Shown here one piece after another: positions 6,389 through 10,064 of a stretch of 10,064 nucleotides of DNA. The stretch spans positions 1 through 10,064 of the forward strand of contig JBJSXI010000101.1 of the NCBI GenBank assembly GCA_046086305.1, in the 5' to 3' direction. The position numbers were made by a program, and so were the translations under genes. The stretch's first letter is position 1. Each line of letters starts with the position of its first letter. A model generated the notes under the pieces. That model was not told where the DNA came from. It saw only the letters and a list, made by a program, of their open reading frames with translations, and searched no databases. This DNA comes from UBA668 sp046086305. Its GTDB lineage: Bacteria; Actinomycetota; Acidimicrobiia; Acidimicrobiales; Ilumatobacteraceae.

Positions 6389-6607
6389 ATGGACGTGACC
6401 CCCGATCTGTTCGCTCCGGCCGCACCAGAACCCGACCGGTGTCCGCGCTGTGGGGGACTCCTCGAGGAACGCTTCTACGGGCCGTGCGGTGTCTGCCGTG
6501 ATGCCCTGCGCGCCGCCTTCCGTCGTGCGGCGCGGACCGTCGACATCGGCGAGTACGAGCCGAAGATGAACGTGCGGCCGAATGCCGTCGCTCTGAAGGA
6601 CGACTGA
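6389..6607 (+). CDS. Small four-cysteine (zinc-ribbon-like) protein of unknown function
   Basis: A 72-residue protein. C18-P-R-C21-G-G and C33-G-V-C36-R form two CxxC knuckles 11 residues apart, as in a treble-clef or zinc-ribbon fold that binds one Zn2+. After the second pair comes a basic helix (RDALRAAFRRAART, 37-50). A C-terminal segment EYEPKMNVRPNAVALKDD (55-72) reads like a conserved tail; I believe very similar tails occur in small proteins of other Actinobacteria, but have no way to confirm it here. The basic helix would fit nucleic-acid or ribosome contact; that is inference. The start at 6389 is preferred because the upstream extension to 6245 lies in the divergent intergenic region and reads as low-complexity. 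A hairpin overlaps the stop codon, so this is probably a single-gene unit. Confidence 0.72.
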   Translation: MDVTPDLFAPAAPEPDRCPRCGGLLEERFYGPCGVCRDALRAAFRRAARTVDIGEYEPKMNVRPNAVALKDD

Positions 6608-6628
6608 CGATCCCCGCACGGGGTCGTC
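6606..6628 (+). terminator. Hairpin overlapping the stop codon of the four-cysteine gene
   Basis: GACGA-T-CCCC (6606-6615), loop GCAC (6616-6619), then GGGG-TCGTC (6620-6628): nine base pairs with one bulged T. It starts inside the TGA stop codon. No T-run follows, so it may be a U-tract-less terminator or a 3' end-protecting hairpin. It would insulate tRNA-Ala, which begins 67 bases further on. Confidence 0.5.
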
Positions 6629-6674
6629 GTCTGGAATCCGACCTCGGTCGATCCGCCCCGGCCGCTGCCGCCGA

Positions 6675-6680
6675 TATCGT
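6675..6680 (+). promoter_or_regulatory. Candidate -10 element (TATCGT) of tRNA-Ala
   Basis: TATCGT in the context GCCGATATCGT ends 14 bases before the mature tRNA, predicting a start near 6687 and a leader of about 8 bases. The preceding GCCGATA is shared with the tRNA-Ile promoter (GCCGATAGCCT) and, less exactly, with the microprotein promoter (GCCGATACGAT). No clear -35 box is seen. Confidence 0.45.
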
Positions 6681-6694
6681 GTCGCTCGTCAGCC

Positions 6695-6771
6695 GGGGAC
6701 GTAGCTCAGTCGGCTAGAGCACCTGCTTTGCAAGCAGGGGGTCGTGGGTTCGAGTCCCATCGTCTCCACCA
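6695..6771 (+). tRNA. alaT: tRNA-Ala (anticodon TGC), CCA encoded
   Basis: A complete cloverleaf. The acceptor stem GGGGACG (6695-6701) pairs with CGTCTCC (6761-6767) with one G-T wobble. Discriminator A6768 is followed by a genomically encoded CCA (6769-6771). The anticodon arm CCTGC-TTTGCAA-GCAGG (6722-6738) carries TGC at 6729-6731, and the T arm contains GGTTCGAGTCC. In mycobacteria alaT directly follows ileT; here five protein genes lie between them. Confidence 0.97.
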
Positions 6772-6785
6772 GAACACGTCGGACG

Positions 6786-6941
6786 TCAGGTGTGCGGACC
6801 CTCGTCGTCGTCCCACTCATCGGGCGTGAAGAGTTCGCCGCAGTTCTCGCACTCGATCTCACCGTCTCGTTCGTCGTCGGGCACGACGGTCTGGTGACCG
6901 CACTTCGGGCACACTCCCGGTTCGTCGACCAGGTCGGACAT
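6786..6941 (-). CDS. 51-residue acidic zinc-ribbon protein
   Basis: A short gene encoding MSDLVDEPGV, then C11-P-K-C14-G, a linker, and C31-E-N-C34-G, ending in an acidic tail DEWDDDEGPHT. The two CxxC pairs 16 residues apart are a zinc ribbon with two knuckles (CPKCG and CENCG). About 17 of 51 residues are Asp or Glu against one Lys and one Arg, so direct nucleic-acid binding is unlikely and a protein-protein role more plausible. It lies 21 bases downstream of the RNA methyltransferase on the same strand and has the strongest ribosome site of the window (AGAGGAG, 6 bases before the ATG), so it is a second cistron of that unit. Its stop is 14 bases from the 3' end of tRNA-Ala, which converges on it. 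Specific function unknown. Confidence 0.78.
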   Translation of the reverse strand: MSDLVDEPGVCPKCGHQTVVPDDERDGEIECENCGELFTPDEWDDDEGPHT

Positions 6942-6947
6942 GATCGG

Positions 6948-6954
6948 CTCCTCT
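6948..6954 (-). promoter_or_regulatory. Shine-Dalgarno sequence of the 51-aa zinc-ribbon gene
   Basis: On the minus strand AGAGGAG-CCGATC-ATG: a near-perfect anti-16S match with 6-base spacing. It fixes the start at 6941 and lies in the 21-base gap after the methyltransferase stop. Confidence 0.8.
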
Positions 6955-6962
6955 CGTCGTTC

Positions 6963-7751
6963 TCACTCTGTCACGGGTGGCGCGACCGCGGCCATTGCGA
7001 TCGCCAGTGCATGTCCGAGATTCAGTGAATCGACACCTCGGTGCATCGGGATCCGCACGTCGTACTGCACGCGCGACAGCGTCGCCGGCGTGAGCCCCGA
7101 TCCCTCGGCGCCGGCAACCAGGGCCACACGCTCGGGCATGCCCATCTCGTAGAGACTGTTCGCATCCGGCGCGGGTGTGAGTGCCCATGTCTCGAAGCCG
7201 TAGCGGGTCAACCAGTCGAGTGGATCGGGCCAGGTCGTGCTGCGGAAGACCGGCAGGTGCAGGAGCTCACCCATACTCACCCTGATCGACCGGCGGGCGA
7301 AGGGATCGGCACACGTCGGATCGAGGAGCAACGCGTCGACACCGAGCGCCCGCGCCGAACGGGCAACCGCACCGATGTTCTCGTGGTCGTTCGATCCTTC
7401 GAGCACGACGACACGGCGCGCCGGCACGAGGAGATCCGACAGGGTGCGCTGCGGGGCGCGTCGGGCGGACGCAAGCACGCCCCGGTGGACGTCGTAGCCG
7501 GTGATCTGCTCCATCACACTGCGTTCGGCGACGTAGACGGGGACGCGGAAGTGCTCCACCGTCGGTTCCATCCGGCTGATCTGGCTGGGGGTGAGGAGGA
7601 ATGACCGCGGTTTGAAACGCGAGCCGACGAGCCGGGCGACCACGGGGGGACTCTCGACGATGACGAAGTCCTTCTGTTCGCCCCGGCCCTTGAGACCGAC
7701 GTAGTCGGCGACCCGGGGGTCGTCGGGGGAGTCGATCACCTCGTAATTCAC
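6963..7751 (-). CDS. SpoU/TrmH-family (SPOUT) RNA 2'-O-methyltransferase
   Basis: A 262-residue protein. Residues 1-100 form an L30e-like substrate-binding domain (DFVIVESPPVVARLV at 28-42, SFLLTPSQ, then VHRGVLASARR). The SPOUT catalytic domain shows all three motifs: motif 1 EGSNDHENIGAVARSARAL (118-136) with the conserved Asn and Arg, motif 2 LVAGAEGSGL (211-220), motif 3 IPMHRGVDSLNLGHALAIAM (234-253). Motifs 2 and 3 form the knot that binds S-adenosylmethionine. Such enzymes methylate ribose 2'-OH in rRNA (RlmB/TsnR type) or tRNA (TrmH type); the target cannot be chosen from sequence alone. The more usual motif 3 ending is SLNVSVA; here it is SLNLGHA. The start is GTG at 7751, six bases after a TAGAGT hexamer, which predicts a leaderless mRNA. 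It is transcribed divergently from the aminotransferase and followed by the small zinc ribbon. Confidence 0.9.
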   Translation of the reverse strand: MNYEVIDSPDDPRVADYVGLKGRGEQKDFVIVESPPVVARLVGSRFKPRSFLLTPSQISRMEPTVEHFRVPVYVAERSVMEQITGYDVHRGVLASARRAPQRTLSDLLVPARRVVVLEGSNDHENIGAVARSARALGVDALLLDPTCADPFARRSIRVSMGELLHLPVFRSTTWPDPLDWLTRYGFETWALTPAPDANSLYEMGMPERVALVAGAEGSGLTPATLSRVQYDVRIPMHRGVDSLNLGHALAIAMAAVAPPVTE

Positions 7752-7757
7752 GCGACG

Positions 7758-7763
7758 ACTCTA
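7758..7763 (-). promoter_or_regulatory. -10 element (TAGAGT) for the RNA methyltransferase gene, predicted leaderless
   Basis: On the minus strand TAGAGT-CGTCGC-GTG gives a 6-base gap to the start codon. It sits in the 42-base divergent gap, back to back with the aminotransferase promoter. The site where its -35 box would fall coincides with the -10 element of the opposite promoter. Confidence 0.5.
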
Positions 7764-7780
7764 CGCCGCCCCGTGGCTGC

Positions 7781-7786
7781 GATACT
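7781..7786 (+). promoter_or_regulatory. -10 element (GATACT) for the aminotransferase gene, predicted leaderless
   Basis: GATACT ends 7 bases before the ATG at 7794 (GCGGGCG between them). It has the consensus A and final T. It supports 7794 over the in-frame GTG codons at 7773 and 7806. The divergent TAGAGT element is exactly 17 bases away. Confidence 0.45.
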
Positions 7787-7793
7787 GCGGGCG

Positions 7794-9038
7794 ATGGTTT
7801 CCCATGTGAATGATCTCGAGCGCTACTCGTTCGTGCCGCCCTCACCCGGCGCGCCACCGTCACCGACGATCGTCGCGGCAGAGGGGTGCGAGTTGATCGC
7901 GTCCGACGGACGCCGGATCCTCGATGGTGCTGGTGGTGCGATCGTCGGCAACATCGGCTGGGGTCGACGCGAGGTGGCCGATGCCGTGGCTGCGACGATG
8001 CCACTCGGTTACGTCGTCCCGCTGTGGCCCACCACACCGCGACTCGCGCTCATCGACGAGCTCGTCGAACACTGGCTGCCCGCCGGCTTCAACCACGTGT
8101 TCTTCACGAGCGGCGGCAGTGAGAGCACCGACTCGGCACTGCGGCTGGCTCGCGCCTACCAGGTGGCCAAGGGGCGCACCTCGCGCTGGAAGGTGATCGG
8201 ACGCCATCCGAGCTATCACGGGATGACCACCGGAACGATCGCCGTCGCCAGCCACACCACCCGTCAGCGTGGCTACGAGCCGCTGTTGCTACCGTTCCCG
8301 AAGGTCGCATGGGACGATCCCGATGATGTCCGTGCGGTGATCGAGCGGGAAGATCCCTCCACGATCGCCGGCTTCATCGCCGAGCCGATCACGGGTGCAG
8401 CCGGTGCATGTCTGACTGCGAGCGACGAGTACTGGCGCACGGTCACCGATCTGTGTCGCGAGCACGACATCCTGCTCATCGCCGATGAAGTGATGACCGG
8501 ATATGGGCGCACGGGTCTGGTGTGGGGTCACCAACACTTCCCGTTCGAGCCAGATGTGATCGTCGGCGGCAAGGGGCTCGGTGGTGGGTATGTGCCGCTC
8601 GGCGCGGTTGCAGCCCGCGACGAAGTGGCCGGGGCACTGCGCGGCGGTGGGTTCATGTTCTTCACCTTCACCGGGAACGACATGGCGTGTGCGGCCGGGT
8701 CGGTGGTGCTCGGCATCATGCGCCGTGAGGGACTCGTCGAACGGTCGGCAGTGATGGGCCGTGTTCTCGCCGATCGGCTCACTGCCGTACTCGGCGAGCA
8801 CCCGGCGGTGGTCGATATCCGTGGCAGGGGACTGTTCTACGGCATCGAGTTGGCATGCAGTCGCGACGCAGTGATCGCCGCATCACTCGAGCGTGATCTG
8901 TGGGTCTACCCCGCCGGGTCGGGACCTGTGCCCGAAGCGGTGATGGTCGCACCTCCGTTCGTCGTCAGCGACGCAGAGATCGATCGCATCGTCACCACGC
9001 TGCGCGACGCGATCGACGCCGTCGCCGGCTCTCGGTGA
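7794..9038 (+). CDS. Class III PLP-dependent aminotransferase, substrate unknown
   Basis: A 414-residue fold-type I transaminase, cytoplasmic and normally dimeric. Landmarks: SGGSEST (106-112) for the PLP phosphate, YHG (141-143) for the ring-stacking aromatic residue, AEPITGAAG (196-204), LLIADEV (227-233) with D231 contacting the pyridine nitrogen, VGGKGLGGGYVPLGA (257-271) with K260 as the Schiff-base lysine, and FTFTGNDMACAA (290-301), where family members usually have HTY-x-GHP and the Thr comes from the partner subunit. RGRGLFYGIEL (343-353) and the C-terminal PPFVVSDAEID are also typical. Class III members move amino groups between omega-amino acids, amines or diamines and pyruvate or 2-oxoglutarate; nothing here fixes the substrate. 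Length is close to the family norm of 420-450. The phosphatase gene overlaps its stop by 4 bases (GTGA), so the two are co-translated. Confidence 0.93.
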   Translation: MVSHVNDLERYSFVPPSPGAPPSPTIVAAEGCELIASDGRRILDGAGGAIVGNIGWGRREVADAVAATMPLGYVVPLWPTTPRLALIDELVEHWLPAGFNHVFFTSGGSESTDSALRLARAYQVAKGRTSRWKVIGRHPSYHGMTTGTIAVASHTTRQRGYEPLLLPFPKVAWDDPDDVRAVIEREDPSTIAGFIAEPITGAAGACLTASDEYWRTVTDLCREHDILLIADEVMTGYGRTGLVWGHQHFPFEPDVIVGGKGLGGGYVPLGAVAARDEVAGALRGGGFMFFTFTGNDMACAAGSVVLGIMRREGLVERSAVMGRVLADRLTAVLGEHPAVVDIRGRGLFYGIELACSRDAVIAASLERDLWVYPAGSGPVPEAVMVAPPFVVSDAEIDRIVTTLRDAIDAVAGSR

Positions 9039-9799
9039 ATGCCTTCGTGCATCCGGCGCGACTCATCGCGCTCGACGCCGTCCACAACTTCCGCGACCTC
9101 GGTGGGTATCCGACCGCCGACGGGCGGACGACACGGTGGCGCACGCTCTTTCGCGCCGACGGTCTGTACCGGTTGACCAGCGCCGACCTCGAGATCGTCG
9201 ACGGCCTCGGTCTACGCACCGTGGTCGATCTGCGCACGGAGGAAGAACTCGAGCTGCGCGGCAGGTTCCCGGTCGAGTACCGGCCGATCCGCTACCTGCA
9301 CGTGCCGGTGATCGACGTCACCTGGGCGGCGCTTCCCGAGGCCGAGGTGACCGATCGCGATCCGGCGGAGTTCCTCGAATGGGCGTACCTCGACATGTTG
9401 CGTCAGGCACCCGATCGCTTCGCCCGGGCGTTCGAGCACCTGTGCGAGCCGGGTGTCCTGCCGGCTGTGTTCCACTGCGCGGCCGGCAAGGACCGAACGG
9501 GGTTGCTCTCGATGCTCGTCCTCGGCGCACTCGGCGTGCCCGACGACGTGATCGTCGATGACTATGCGCTCACCGCAGATGCCGTGACACGACTGCGTGA
9601 ATGGGCTCGGCGCGAGTCGCCCGATCTCTACGAGCGACTCGAGGCCGCACCACCCGCATACATCGCCGCGGTTCCAGAGGCGATGCACCGCGTACTCGGG
9701 GTGATCAACGAGCGGCACGGGTCGGTGCGTGGGCTGGTCGATCATCTCGGTGTGCGTCGCGAGTCGATCGATCACCTCTCATCAGCCCTGCTCGAGTGA
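9035..9799 (+). CDS. PtpB-like tyrosine/dual-specificity protein phosphatase
   Basis: A 254-residue enzyme. NFRDLGGYPTADG (18-30), LFRADGLYRLTSAD (38-51) and TVVDLRTEEE (62-71) are the N-terminal hallmarks of the Y_phosphatase3 family. The signature VFHCAAGKDRTG (145-156) is the P-loop: C148 is the nucleophile and R154 binds phosphate (C-x5-R). It is nearly identical to the HCFAGKDRTG of M. tuberculosis PtpB, whose family hydrolyses phosphotyrosine, phosphoserine/threonine and phosphoinositides. The extra Lys and Asp inside the loop (K152, D153) are part of that signature. D163-x-type general-acid residues cannot be assigned with confidence. No signal peptide or membrane segment is seen. The start GTG at 9035 overlaps the aminotransferase TGA (GTGA), and the nearby ATG at 9039 is out of frame. 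The longer reading into the aminotransferase is an overlap artefact. Natural substrate unknown. Confidence 0.9.
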   Translation: MNAFVHPARLIALDAVHNFRDLGGYPTADGRTTRWRTLFRADGLYRLTSADLEIVDGLGLRTVVDLRTEEELELRGRFPVEYRPIRYLHVPVIDVTWAALPEAEVTDRDPAEFLEWAYLDMLRQAPDRFARAFEHLCEPGVLPAVFHCAAGKDRTGLLSMLVLGALGVPDDVIVDDYALTADAVTRLREWARRESPDLYERLEAAPPAYIAAVPEAMHRVLGVINERHGSVRGLVDHLGVRRESIDHLSSALLE

Positions 9800-9804
9800 C
9801 GGGT

Positions 9805-9810
9805 TACGCT
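9805..9810 (+). promoter_or_regulatory. -10 element (TACGCT) for the S51-like gene, predicted leaderless
   Basis: TACGCT-GCGCCC-ATG gives a 6-base gap to the start at 9817. There is no Shine-Dalgarno sequence. This suggests a separate unit although the phosphatase stop is only 17 bases upstream. Confidence 0.5.
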
Positions 9811-9816
9811 GCGCCC

Positions 9817-10064
9817 ATGACCGGCATCGTCGCGCTGCAGGGTGGGGGACCGTTCACCGCCAACGACGAACTCGACCGCCGACTCATCAATGAGGTTGGT
9901 GCCGACCGGGTCGTGGTGCTGCCCACCGCCGACGCATTCGAACATCCCGAACGCCTCGTGACCGCAGCGATGAACTGGGGTGAGCGCCTCGGGGTCGAGG
10001 TCGATGCGCTCATGGTGCTGCGTCGCGGCGAGGCGATGGAAGAAGGTGCAGCGCGGGTGATCCG
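9817..10064 (+). CDS. Peptidase S51 / cyanophycinase-like (type 1 glutamine-amidotransferase-like) protein, 3'-truncated
   Basis: The first 82 residues of a protein cut by the window end. MTGIVALQGGGPFTANDELD (1-20) is the first strand and glycine-rich turn seen in peptidase S51 proteins such as cyanophycinase and dipeptidase E. RVVVLPTADAFEHPERLV (32-49) is the second strand with the P-T-A motif, and WGERLGVEVDALMVLRRGEA continues the flavodoxin-like sandwich. In this family the nucleophilic serine sits later in a G-x-S-A-G-A turn, beyond the window, so catalytic competence cannot be judged. Possible roles include cleavage of Asp-containing dipeptides or cyanophycin-type dipeptides, or an uncharacterised amidotransferase-like activity. 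The ATG at 9817 is preferred because a TACGCT hexamer ends 6 bases before it and the mature fold starts at once. Confidence 0.78.
   Translation, partial: MTGIVALQGGGPFTANDELDRRLINEVGADRVVVLPTADAFEHPERLVTAAMNWGERLGVEVDALMVLRRGEAMEEGAARVI

Noticed and set aside
3163..6771. Possible integrative element inserted at tRNA-Ile
   Set aside because: No integrase, no repeat of the tRNA 3' end before tRNA-Ala, and no shift in base composition; the intervening genes look like ordinary chromosomal genes.
8900..9034. 45-residue N-terminal extension of the phosphatase inside the aminotransferase gene
   Set aside because: It is an Arg-rich shadow of the aminotransferase C-terminus; the GTGA overlap at 9035 is the natural start.

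Overview
This is a GC-rich (roughly two-thirds G+C by eye), gene-dense chromosomal window. The series gyrA, a DUF3566 membrane protein, then tRNA-Ile(GAU) is the origin-proximal arrangement I know from Actinobacteria such as Mycobacterium (gyrA, Rv0007, ileT, alaT). The absence of the usual mycobacterial or streptomycete neighbours and the general protein style suggest a deeper lineage, perhaps an Acidimicrobiia/Ilumatobacter-like organism. The class-level call is inference. I see no phage, transposon, CRISPR array or other mobile signature.

Layout, left to right. 1-3124 (+): the 3' two-thirds or more of gyrA, a short TadE-like one-helix protein coupled to it, and the DUF3566 protein. 3163-4428 (+): tRNA-Ile(GAU), an easily missed 48-codon membrane microprotein, and a Rossmann-fold saccharopine-dehydrogenase-like protein joined to it by a 4-base stop/start overlap. 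4436-6246 (-): a two-gene operon of an MgtE-N/CBS protein without a channel domain and a DUF1003 two-helix membrane protein, again overlapping by 4 bases. 6389-6771 (+): a 72-residue four-cysteine protein, a hairpin at its stop codon, and tRNA-Ala(UGC). 6786-7751 (-): a SpoU/TrmH-type RNA methyltransferase followed by a 51-residue acidic zinc ribbon. 7794-9799 (+): a class III PLP aminotransferase overlapping a PtpB-like tyrosine phosphatase. 9817-end (+): the start of a peptidase S51/cyanophycinase-like protein, cut by the window edge.

The clearest unifying pattern concerns initiation signals. Each of the seven genes that appears to begin a transcription unit has a -10-like hexamer (TANNNT in five, GANNNT in two) ending 6-8 bases before its start codon, which predicts leaderless mRNAs. 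The five genes that lie second in a unit instead have either a Shine-Dalgarno sequence or a 4-base ATGA/GTGA overlap. This split also supports the revised starts given here.

Together the window holds replication/topology (gyrA), envelope (TadE-like, DUF3566), translation (two tRNAs, an RNA methyltransferase), a probable Mg2+-sensing/membrane pair and an enzyme pair of unknown substrate. The less ordinary observations are the leaderless pattern, the microprotein after tRNA-Ile, the roughly 3.5 kb that separates tRNA-Ile from tRNA-Ala, and two back-to-back promoters whose -10 elements are 17 bases apart.
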